A DNA stretch of 7,550 bases from Paracoccaceae bacterium (GCA_016937725.1 JAFGVZ010000174.1:1-7550); one strand, 5' to 3'. Shown: positions 1 through 5,820, counted from the first letter of the stretch. Numbers and translations are program-made. Notes: a model not told the origin generated them from the letters alone.

Positions 1-41
1 ATTAAGGCAAAAGCAAGGCGATGCCCCATCACGATGAGCAC
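1..41 (-). CDS. Possible 5' end of a further downstream gene, truncated by the window edge
   Basis: After the DUF2783 stop codon the minus strand has an open frame running off the left edge. It could start at GTG 41-39, with GGAG four bases upstream at 49-46, or at ATG 29-27. The in-frame peptide VLIVMGHRLAFAL is hydrophobic, as expected for the first segment of a membrane or exported protein. It would lie about 20 nt behind the DUF2783 gene and so could be a seventh operon member, for example a transporter. Only 13 codons are visible and no family can be recognised. It may equally be non-coding sequence; a weak hairpin (GATG-GGG-CATC on the minus strand) is present here too, but it is too short to call a terminator. 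Confidence 0.2.
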   Translation of the reverse strand, partial: MLIVMGHRLAFAL

Positions 42-63
42 AGGGCTCCAGATTGTTTGTGTA

Positions 64-279
64 TTAGCCCGTACCGCTTGTTTTCTTGGCGCTGTGGCTC
101 GCTGCGTGCAGCGCGGCATTCAACACGTCGCGCGACCCGATATGGTTCGCAAGGATCAACACCAAGCGTGCCGTCAGGGCGTCGCTTTCGGCTTTCGACA
201 GTCCGTCATGCACGGCCATAAGGTCGGCATAGAACCCGTCTGGGTCGCTCAGGTTGCGGTGTAGGATCAGGTCAGGCAT
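64..279 (-). CDS. DUF2783 family small protein, candidate coupling subunit (MhaB-like) of the adjacent hydroxylase
   Basis: This is a 71-residue soluble protein with no signal peptide and no membrane segment. The opening NLSDPDGFYADLMAVHDGLS, followed by an ARLVLILANHIG helix at about residues 37-48, fits my recollection of the DUF2783 family, a full-length match to a family of about 60-70 residues. The ATG at 279 overlaps the last 8 nt of the FAD hydroxylase gene and has a perfect Shine-Dalgarno, GGAGGT at 290-285, five bases upstream, so it should be well translated and coupled. DUF2783 genes travel next to MhpA/PheA-like flavoprotein hydroxylases. In Pseudomonas putida, 3-hydroxyphenylacetate 6-hydroxylase needs a flavoprotein (MhaA) and a very small coupling protein (MhaB). 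I infer that this protein plays the MhaB role; I cannot align it to MhaB here. The C-terminus from about residue 60 is polar and probably disordered. Confidence 0.8.
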   Translation of the reverse strand: MPDLILHRNLSDPDGFYADLMAVHDGLSKAESDALTARLVLILANHIGSRDVLNAALHAASHSAKKTSGTG

Positions 280-1909
280 TGGCCACCTCCATCCGGGACA
301 GCGCGCGGGCCAGTGCGGCGGTCAGGGGTGTGGTTTCGGGCGCGCGCCAGCGGGCGGCAATGTGCTGATCAGGGCGCAACAGATAGGCGGCGCGCGGCGC
401 ATCGCCCAGATACCGCGCGGCCAGAACCGGGGCTTTCACAGGGTCAATATGCAGCACACGCACCGGGACAGGTGTGTCGGGCAAAGGGGGCGGTGCGCCG
501 CCATTCACCCACAATAGGCAGAACGCGCCGCCGGTTTGGTCCAGCAGCCAACCGCCTGCAATGGGCGCGTCTGGCATGGGCGCGTCTGGCATGGGCGCGC
601 CGGGGCGCGTGGCGTCGGGCAGGCCATCGGCATCGGGGCTTGTCAGCCAGCTGTCGTCATAGGCGCTGGGCATGGACAGGCGGCCCGAATTGACCAAGGG
701 GCGGGCAAAATCGTGCTGCCCGGCCAGCGACAGAACCGCATCGCGGAACAGGCGGCTGGTGTCGGATTTTGGCGTGATGAATTCCGTCGCGCGGGTGGAA
801 TTGAGAATGTTCTCATCCGCTGCATAGACGCGCTCAAACTCGTAGCTGTCGAGCAACGCCTCTGGCGCCTGCCCCTGGACCACGGCGGCCAGTTTCCATG
901 CCAGATTGTCGGCATCCTGAATGCCCGAATTCGCCCCGCGCGCGCCGAACGGGCTGACCTGATGCGCCGAATCGCCTGCGAAGATAACCCGGCCATGGCG
1001 GAACTTTTCCATCCGGCGGCACTGGAACGTGTAGATCGACACCCATTCGAGCGAAAACGCCACATCCGGCCCCAGCATGGCTTGCAGGCGGGGGATCACG
1101 CGTTCGGGGCGTTTTTCGGCGTCGCGGTCAATATCCCAGCCCAGTTGCAGGTCAATGCGCCAGACATTGTCGGGCTGGCGGTGCAACAGCGCCGATTGCC
1201 CCTTGTTGAAGGGCGGGTCGAACCAGAACCAGCGTTCGGTCGGGAAATCGGCGTCCATGACCACATCGGCAATCAGGAAGTTGTCTTCGAACACCCGCCC
1301 CACGAAATCGAGGCCCATCATCCGCCGCGTGGGGGAATTGGCTCCGTCGCAGGCGATCAGCCAATCGGCTTGGATTTCGTAGTCACCTTCCGGGGTGGCG
1401 ATGCTCAGATGAACAAGGTCGTCATGGGTGCCGATTGTGTCCACCCGGTTGCGCCCGCGGATCTGCAAGGGCGCGCCTTGGGCCATCAACTCTTGCGCGC
1501 GCTGCACCATGATATGTTCGACATGATATTGTTGCAGGTTCACGAAAGCGGGGTGTTTGTGGTTGTCTTCCTCCAGCAGGTTGAAGCCGTAGACCTCGCC
1601 TTCGCCGTTGAAGACCCGCCCGGTGTTCCATGTCACGCCCATATCCGTGGCTTGCCCGCAGCCCAGCCGGTCAAGGATTTCCAGCGTCCGCTTGGCAAAG
1701 CAGATCGCGCGTGACCCGAAACTGACGCGGTCATTGTCATCCAGCACCACGACTGGCACATCGCGGCTTGCCAGATCAATCGCTGCCGCCAGCCCCACTG
1801 GCCCGGCGCCAATGATCACAACGGGGTGCCGCGCGGGATTGTCCTGATCGCAATCCTGATCAGGGTTGCGGGCATAAGGGTAAAGGGGGATGTCGAAAAT
1901 CTTGGTCAT
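272..1909 (-). CDS. FAD-dependent aromatic-ring hydroxylase (MhpA/PheA/MhaA-like group A flavoprotein monooxygenase)
   Basis: This 545-residue cytoplasmic flavoprotein inserts one oxygen atom from O2 into a phenolic ring using NAD(P)H. The FAD-binding Rossmann motif is VVIIGAGPVGLAAAIDLA (G34, G36, G39). The DG motif is at LIACDGANSPTRR (D188-G189), and the second FAD motif is at RVIFAGDSAHQVSPFGARG (G312-D313). After residue 450 comes a C-terminal thioredoxin-like domain of the PheA/MhpA type, ending in a typical AAYLLRPDQHIAARWR segment. The linker before it carries a tandem APMPD repeat. The start is ATG 1909-1907, which overlaps the upstream stop as ATGA and has AGGGA upstream; longer in-frame extensions lack support. 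Its place in a homogentisate operon and its small DUF2783 partner suggest it makes homogentisate, for example from 3-hydroxyphenylacetate. The family assignment is firm, the substrate is inference; 3-(3-hydroxyphenyl)propionate or resorcinol-type substrates are alternatives. Confidence 0.93.
   Translation of the reverse strand: MTKIFDIPLYPYARNPDQDCDQDNPARHPVVIIGAGPVGLAAAIDLASRDVPVVVLDDNDRVSFGSRAICFAKRTLEILDRLGCGQATDMGVTWNTGRVFNGEGEVYGFNLLEEDNHKHPAFVNLQQYHVEHIMVQRAQELMAQGAPLQIRGRNRVDTIGTHDDLVHLSIATPEGDYEIQADWLIACDGANSPTRRMMGLDFVGRVFEDNFLIADVVMDADFPTERWFWFDPPFNKGQSALLHRQPDNVWRIDLQLGWDIDRDAEKRPERVIPRLQAMLGPDVAFSLEWVSIYTFQCRRMEKFRHGRVIFAGDSAHQVSPFGARGANSGIQDADNLAWKLAAVVQGQAPEALLDSYEFERVYAADENILNSTRATEFITPKSDTSRLFRDAVLSLAGQHDFARPLVNSGRLSMPSAYDDSWLTSPDADGLPDATRPGAPMPDAPMPDAPIAGGWLLDQTGGAFCLLWVNGGAPPPLPDTPVPVRVLHIDPVKAPVLAARYLGDAPRAAYLLRPDQHIAARWRAPETTPLTAALARALSRMEVANA
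561..605. repeat. In-frame 15-bp tandem repeat in the hydroxylase gene
   Basis: The unit ATGGGCGCGTCTGGC occurs twice perfectly at 561-575 and 576-590, followed by a degenerate third copy at 591-605 sharing the first nine bases. On the coding strand this gives the five-residue unit A-P-M-P-D, read as GAPMPDAPMPDAPIAGG at residues 437-453. It lies in the linker between the FAD/substrate-binding body and the C-terminal thioredoxin-like domain. Because 15 is a multiple of three, copy-number change would keep the frame. Confidence 0.9.
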
Positions 1910-2109
1910 CTGTCGTTCCCTTCGCGCCAGAGCTTCCAGCCCGACCACGCCGCCGAGCCGCCAAAGAACAGGCCCGCGACCGCGCCCACTTCGACCCAAG
2001 CAAAGCCGGTCATGCGGCCCGATGCGATGATCCAGATCAAAACCGCCAGACCGGCCAGCGACAGACCCAGCCGGATGCGGTGTTCGGTGCGGTCTGGGCC
2101 AAAGCTCAT
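1906..2109 (-). CDS. Small two-helix inner-membrane protein of unknown function
   Basis: This 67-residue hydrophobic protein has a charged, Arg/His-rich N-terminus (MSFGPDRTEHRIR), a first membrane segment at about residues 14-30 (LGLSLAGLAVLIWIIAS), a short loop, a second segment at about 37-56 (FAWVEVGAVAGLFFGGSAAW), and a charged C-terminus (KLWREGNDR). No family is recognised. It is joined on both sides by 4-nt ATGA overlaps (2109-2106 and 1909-1906), so it is very probably a real, translated gene in the operon. A GTG six codons upstream (2127) is an alternative start, but the ATGA junction is favoured. The Shine-Dalgarno at the ATG is poor (AGGG abuts the start), consistent with translation by coupling to the upstream gene. 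A role as an accessory to substrate uptake or as a membrane anchor for a neighbouring enzyme is only a guess. Confidence 0.75.
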   Translation of the reverse strand: MSFGPDRTEHRIRLGLSLAGLAVLIWIIASGRMTGFAWVEVGAVAGLFFGGSAAWSGWKLWREGNDR

Positions 2110-3056
2110 CCCTGTAGCGCCGCCCACATGTCCAGATCGCGCTGCGCGGTCCAGATGCGCGGATGCGCAATGCCGCGCGCTTCGTCATAGGCGCGAGCCA
2201 CGTTGAAGGGCAGGCAATGCTCGTAAATCGCGTAATCGGCGAATTTCGGGTCGCATTCGGCGCGCACGGCGTCCCATGCTTCCTTGAGGCTGCCACCACG
2301 GGCTGCCACCCGCGCGGCGGGGCGGTAGGTGGATTCGACGAAATCGCGTGTGTTTTCGATGGCGGTGTTGACCATGTCACTGCCCATCAGAGCGTCGCCC
2401 CGCCCCGGCGCGATGGCATCGACCCCGTAGGCCTTGATCGCGTCCAGCGTGTTGCCCCAGTCGCCAAAATGCCCGTCGCCGCAATAGCAGGCCGAGTGAT
2501 ATTCGACGATATCGCCGGTGAACATGACGTTTTCATCGGGCACATGGATGACGATATCGCCTGCCGTATGCGCGCGGCCCAGTTGCATCAGGTCCACGCG
2601 GCGATTGCCCAAGAATACAGACATGCGGTCCGTGAAACTGGTGGTCGGCCATGTTAGGCCGGGGATGCTTTCATGCCCCTGAAACAGGCGCGGGAAGCGT
2701 TGGAATTCGCTGTCCCAGTCCTCCTGCCCGCGCTCGGCCACCATGCCGCGCGCGGCATCCGACATCAGGATCTGACCCGCGCCATAGGCCGAGGCACCCA
2801 GCACGCGCACCGCGTGGTAATGCGTCAGCGCCAGATGGGTGATGGGCTTGTCGGTGACTTGGCGGATGCAGTCGATGACTTTTTGCGCCAGCCGGGGGGT
2901 GGCTTGCGCTTCCACCACCATGACGCGGTCATCGCCAATGATGACGCCTGAATTCGGGTCACCTTCGGCGGTGAAGGCGTAAAGATCGCGCCCCACTTCG
3001 GTGAAGCTGATCTGTTTTTCCGTCATGTCGCCTTGCGAGGCAAAGGCTTTCGCCAT
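2106..3056 (-). CDS. MBL-fold (metallo-beta-lactamase superfamily) protein with a half metal site
   Basis: This 316-residue cytoplasmic protein has the metallo-beta-lactamase fold. The N-terminal strands (DRVMVVEAQATPRLAQKVI) lead into the metal motif region LALTHYHAVRVLGAS. The canonical HxHxDH reads H79-Y-H81-A-V83-R84, so Asp and the third His are replaced. The later ligands H163 (GRAHTAGD) and D182 (MFTGDIVE) are kept, while the usual GHG reads G-R219-G. Zn1-type ligands and the bridging Asp therefore remain, and all Zn2-type ligands are lost. A His/Cys-rich stretch follows (H187, C190, C192, H196). The start ATG at 3056 has AAGGA eight bases upstream; an in-frame extension to 3242 has no support. 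The gene begins 73 nt after fumarylacetoacetase and overlaps the next gene by ATGA. It may be a hydrolase of a pathway thioester, lactone or side product, but the substrate is unknown. Glyoxalase II-like annotations would be unreliable given the site. Confidence 0.88.
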   Translation of the reverse strand: MAKAFASQGDMTEKQISFTEVGRDLYAFTAEGDPNSGVIIGDDRVMVVEAQATPRLAQKVIDCIRQVTDKPITHLALTHYHAVRVLGASAYGAGQILMSDAARGMVAERGQEDWDSEFQRFPRLFQGHESIPGLTWPTTSFTDRMSVFLGNRRVDLMQLGRAHTAGDIVIHVPDENVMFTGDIVEYHSACYCGDGHFGDWGNTLDAIKAYGVDAIAPGRGDALMGSDMVNTAIENTRDFVESTYRPAARVAARGGSLKEAWDAVRAECDPKFADYAIYEHCLPFNVARAYDEARGIAHPRIWTAQRDLDMWAALQG

Positions 3057-3096
3057 GGGTTTTGTCCTTCTGTCGTGGTGCTGGGGGCTTATGTGC

Positions 3097-3129
3097 GCCT
3101 CCGGCGGGAGTATTTTTGGCAAGATGAAA
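3097..3129 (+). repeat. Intergenic GC hairpin followed by a T-tract, probable dispersed repeat, lying antisense in the operon
   Basis: Between fumarylacetoacetase and the MBL gene, the plus strand reads CTCC-GGCG-GGAG (3099-3110), a short GC stem, followed directly by TATTTTT (3111-3117) and GGCAAGATGAAA. The form is that of a small Rho-independent terminator, but it points rightwards, opposite to the genes. On the transcribed strand the U-run would precede the stem as an A-run, so it should not stop the operon. From memory, very similar GGAGTATTTTTGG-AAGATGAA strings recur between genes in Rhodobacterales genomes; copy number cannot be checked here. The rest of the 73-nt gap holds the MBL Shine-Dalgarno and no convincing promoter. 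Confidence 0.5.
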
Positions 3130-4395
3130 TCACGGCGCGTAAGGGTTTTCGAGTGCAGGCAGAATGGTGCCGTCGCAGGGGCCAAAGCCGATGCGGTAGC
3201 CTTTGCCGATCGCCGCACCGCTGAGGGTGACAGTGTCGCCATCGTTCAAGAAGGCGCGGGGGGTGCCGTTAACCTTAATGTGGGATTGCCCGCCCCAAGA
3301 CAGTTCCAGCATGGAGCCGCGACTGTCGGGCGTGGGGCCGGAAATGGTACCTGACCCCAGCAGATCGCCCACCCGCATGGGGCAGCCGCTTGTGGTGTGA
3401 TGCGCCAGTTGCTGCGCGGGGGAATAGTAAAGCTCACGCGTGTTCGTGCGAGTGATGGTTTCGGGCGTGCCGTCTTCGGGGGTGAGTGTGACCTCCAGCG
3501 CGATGTCGTGGAAGTTATCGCCCGCATCGGCCAGATGCGGCAGGAGCGGGGTTTCCCGCATGGGCGGGCCGGCGCGAAACGGGTCGAGTGCCGCGCGCAT
3601 GACGATCCACGGGCTGATCGTGGTCGCGGTGGCCTTGGATTGGAACGGGCCAAGCGGCTGGTATTCCCAAGCCTGTATGTCGCGCGCCGACCAGTCATTC
3701 AGCAGCACATAGCCGAAGATCATGTCATTCGCCTGCCCCACGCTGACCGGGCCATTCGAGGGCTGGCCGACAATCGCGCCCAGTTCCAGCTCGAAATCGA
3801 ACCGCTGCGAGGGGGCAAAGCGCGGGGCGCTGTCATCCGGTCCCTTCACCTGCCCCCAGGGGCGCCGCACCGGGGTGCCCGAAACCAAGACTGAAGATGC
3901 CCGCCCGTTATATCCGATCGGGATATGCAGCCAGTTTGCGGGCAGTGCGTTTTCGGCCCCGCGAAACATGGTGCCCACATTGGTGGCATGATGGCGCCCG
4001 GCATAGAAATCGGTGAATTCGGCCACGGTGAAGGGCAGCTGTAGCGTAACATGCGCCATCGAATGCAGGTGCGGCACGATTTGGGCTTGGTTTGCCGCGC
4101 CTTCGCGCAGAAGCGCGGTCATCTGCGCGCGAAAGGCGGCCCATGCTTTTGGGCCTGCCGCCATCAGGGCGTTCCAAGAGGGCTGCGCACATATGGGCCT
4201 GTGCAGGTCTAGAACCCCCTCTGCTTCGAGTGCGGTCGCGTCCAGCACATGCGCGCCAATCGCCACGCCGCAGCGCGGGCCATTGCCCGCTTCAAACACC
4301 CCCAACGCAAGGTTGTTGAGCGGGAAATCCCCCAGCGGGTCATTCGCGCTGTCCACCCAAGAGCGTATCAGACCTATGGCATTGCTCCGCGTCAC
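3130..4395 (-). CDS. fahA: Fumarylacetoacetase (fumarylacetoacetate hydrolase)
   Basis: This enzyme does the last step of the homogentisate branch of tyrosine and phenylalanine breakdown, hydrolysing fumarylacetoacetate to fumarate and acetoacetate. It has 421 residues, matching the two-domain FAH family (human about 419). The N-terminal domain carries SANDPLGDFPLNNLALGVF. Active-site residues of the mammalian enzyme are all present: metal ligands D129 (FTDFYAGRHHATN), E202 and E204 (FELELG) and D234 (NDWSARDIQAWEY); catalytic H136; R145; K254; and E364 (SMLELSW). The C-terminus, GKGYRIGFGPCDGTILPAL, is typical. The start is GTG at 4395, only 4 nt after the hmgA stop. No good Shine-Dalgarno precedes it, so re-initiation after hmgA is likely, and the exact start is uncertain by a few codons. 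Function is clear. The symbol varies between fahA, fah and hmgB. Confidence 0.97.
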   Translation of the reverse strand: MTRSNAIGLIRSWVDSANDPLGDFPLNNLALGVFEAGNGPRCGVAIGAHVLDATALEAEGVLDLHRPICAQPSWNALMAAGPKAWAAFRAQMTALLREGAANQAQIVPHLHSMAHVTLQLPFTVAEFTDFYAGRHHATNVGTMFRGAENALPANWLHIPIGYNGRASSVLVSGTPVRRPWGQVKGPDDSAPRFAPSQRFDFELELGAIVGQPSNGPVSVGQANDMIFGYVLLNDWSARDIQAWEYQPLGPFQSKATATTISPWIVMRAALDPFRAGPPMRETPLLPHLADAGDNFHDIALEVTLTPEDGTPETITRTNTRELYYSPAQQLAHHTTSGCPMRVGDLLGSGTISGPTPDSRGSMLELSWGGQSHIKVNGTPRAFLNDGDTVTLSGAAIGKGYRIGFGPCDGTILPALENPYAP

Positions 4396-4399
4396 AGCG

Positions 4400-5755
4400 T
4401 TACTTGCGCCCCGGCGTGCCGTCGAATTTCTTTTCCAGACTGTCCCAGCAGTCGATATAATCGTCCTGAAGCGGGGCTTCGGTCACGGCAAAGCGTGTCA
4501 GGTGCTGCGGGAAGCGGGTTTCGAACATGAAGGACATGGTGTTGTCCAGCTTGTCCGGGCCTAGATTGGCGTTCGAGGCTTTCTCAAACGCGTCGCGGTC
4601 GGGGCCGTGGGGCAGCATCATGTTATGCAGGCTCATCCCGCCGGGGACGAAACCTTGGGGCTTTGCGTCATACTGCCCATAGATGTTGCCCATCAGTTCC
4701 GACATGATGTTCTTGTGATACCATGGCGGGCGGAAGGTGTTTTCCGCCACCATCCAACGCTCGCGGAACAGCACGAAGTCGATATTGGCGGTGCCCGGCA
4801 CGCCCGAGGGCGCGGTCAGCACGGTGAAAATGCTGGGGTCGGGGTGGTCGAACAGGATCGCGCCGACAGGGCAGTAGGTGCACAAATCATACTTGTAGGG
4901 CGCGTAATTGCCGTGCCACGCGACCACGTCCAGCGGGCTTTGCGCGATCTGGGTTTCGTGGAATTGGCCGCACCATTTGATCGTCAGGGTCGAGGGGGTT
5001 TCGCGGTCCTCGAAGGCTGCGACAGGGGCTTTGAAATCGCGTGGGTTGGCCATGCAATTTGCGCCGATCGGGCCGCGCGCGGGCATCTCGAATTTTTGGC
5101 CGTAATTTTCGCAGACAAAGCCACGGCAGGGGCCGTCGAGCACCTCTACCCGATACACCAGCCCGCGGGGGATAATGGCGATTTCCTTGGGTTCAATGTC
5201 GATCATCCCAAGCTCTGTGCAGAACCGCAAACGCCCTTCCTGCGGCACGACCAGCAACTCGCTGTCGGCTGAATAGAAATAAGCGTCCTTCATCGACTCG
5301 GTCACGAGGTAGATATGGCTCGCCATGCCCACCTGGGTGTTCACATCCCCCGCAGTGGTCATGGTGCGCATGCCGGTCAGCCATGTCAGAGGCTGGTCAG
5401 CATGTGGCACCGGGTTCCAGCGATACTGGCCGAGGGAAATGACATCCGGGTCCACGCAAGGCGCGGATTTCCAATAGGGCAGGTCTATTTTCACATAGCG
5501 CGCCGAATGTTTGACGCTTGGACGAATACGATACGTCCATGTCCGTTCGGGCGGGTTGGCGGTGAACGCTGTGCCGGATAGTTGTTCGCCATACAGGCCA
5601 TAGTCGCATTTCTGCGGGCTGTTCATGCCCTGCGGCAGGGCACCGGGCAGGGCCTCTGTCTCGAAATCATTTCCCCAGCCGGGCATATAGCCTTCATGCG
5701 GGCCAGTGTGGGACGGCGCGCGCACCATGCCTTGCGGCAGATCGTGACGGGTCAT
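4400..5755 (-). CDS. hmgA: Homogentisate 1,2-dioxygenase
   Basis: This non-haem Fe(II) enzyme opens the ring of homogentisate (2,5-dihydroxyphenylacetate) with O2 to give maleylacetoacetate, the committed step of the pathway. Its 451 residues compare with about 445 in the human enzyme. Hallmarks include the N-terminal YMPGWGNDFETEALPGALP, the middle QSPLDVVAWHGNYAPYKYD, and the iron site, with H347 and E353 in FRPPWYHKNIMSE and H383 in LPHGPD, spaced +6 and +36 exactly as in human H335/E341/H371. H304 (FDHPDPS) matches catalytic H292. The ATG at 5755 has GGAGAG about seven bases upstream. It is the first gene of the leftward operon, with its own promoter and a palindrome facing the divergent MarR gene. 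A C292-x-x-C295 pair next to the active-site loop (DLCTYCPVG) is a small oddity. Confidence 0.98.
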   Translation of the reverse strand: MTRHDLPQGMVRAPSHTGPHEGYMPGWGNDFETEALPGALPQGMNSPQKCDYGLYGEQLSGTAFTANPPERTWTYRIRPSVKHSARYVKIDLPYWKSAPCVDPDVISLGQYRWNPVPHADQPLTWLTGMRTMTTAGDVNTQVGMASHIYLVTESMKDAYFYSADSELLVVPQEGRLRFCTELGMIDIEPKEIAIIPRGLVYRVEVLDGPCRGFVCENYGQKFEMPARGPIGANCMANPRDFKAPVAAFEDRETPSTLTIKWCGQFHETQIAQSPLDVVAWHGNYAPYKYDLCTYCPVGAILFDHPDPSIFTVLTAPSGVPGTANIDFVLFRERWMVAENTFRPPWYHKNIMSELMGNIYGQYDAKPQGFVPGGMSLHNMMLPHGPDRDAFEKASNANLGPDKLDNTMSFMFETRFPQHLTRFAVTEAPLQDDYIDCWDSLEKKFDGTPGRK

Positions 5756-5782
5756 GGCAACTCTCCGTTTGCGTGCAGCCCT

Positions 5783-5811
5783 GTTATTCGTTGCAAATGC
5801 AACTATGTCAA
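5783..5811 (-). promoter_or_regulatory. Sigma70-type promoter of the hmgA operon
   Basis: On the minus strand there is a perfect -35 box TTGACA (plus positions 5811-5806), a 17-bp spacer, and a -10 box AATAAC (5788-5783, four of six matches to TATAAT). Transcription would start near 5776, about 20 nt before the hmgA ATG, leaving room for the GGAGAG ribosome site. The spacer is filled almost entirely by the palindrome at 5790-5803, so a bound dimer would block RNA polymerase. The assignment is made by eye. Confidence 0.7.
5790..5803. promoter_or_regulatory. Candidate MarR operator: perfect 6-2-6 inverted repeat
   Basis: GTTGCA-AA-TGCAAC is a perfect inverted repeat with a 2-bp centre, the size and shape of a site for a dimeric winged-helix MarR protein. 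It lies in the spacer of the leftward hmgA promoter and also overlaps a possible rightward -35 box (TTGCAA, 5791-5796) for the MarR gene. One bound dimer could therefore control both directions. The match to this particular regulator is inferred from position and symmetry. Confidence 0.7.
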
Positions 5812-5820
5812 GGCTATCGT
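5791..5820 (+). promoter_or_regulatory. Weak candidate promoter for the MarR gene
   Basis: On the plus strand, TTGCAA (5791-5796), an 18-bp spacer and TATCGT (5815-5820) make a partial sigma70-like pair. A TATAAG hexamer at 5838-5843 is closer to consensus, but it lacks a -35 box and would give an almost leaderless transcript. Some promoter must exist here because the neighbour is divergent; which boxes are used is uncertain. Confidence 0.3.

Noticed and set aside
1..63. A transcription terminator for the leftward operon
   Set aside because: Only a 4-bp stem (GATG-GGG-CATC) is visible on the minus strand and the T-run after it is short and interrupted, so a terminator is not supported. A reading frame also continues here.
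536..1714. A 392-codon plus-strand open frame opposite the hydroxylase gene
   Set aside because: The opposite strand carries all the FAD-binding motifs. The plus-strand product has no recognisable domain and no ribosome site, so it is a shadow frame.
1910..2380. In-frame upstream extension of the FAD hydroxylase to a 702-residue protein
   Set aside because: The extra 157 residues resemble no domain and overlap the small membrane protein and the MBL gene. The ATG at 1909, with an AGGGA site and ATGA junction, fits the family length.
3057..3242. In-frame N-terminal extension of the MBL protein by 62 residues
   Set aside because: The extension runs back into the fumarylacetoacetase coding region and the intergenic hairpin. 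The ATG at 3056 has a good AAGGA site and gives the expected fold boundaries.
4607..5272. A 221-codon plus-strand open frame opposite hmgA
   Set aside because: hmgA is unambiguous on the minus strand, with all iron ligands. The plus-strand frame has no motif or ribosome site.
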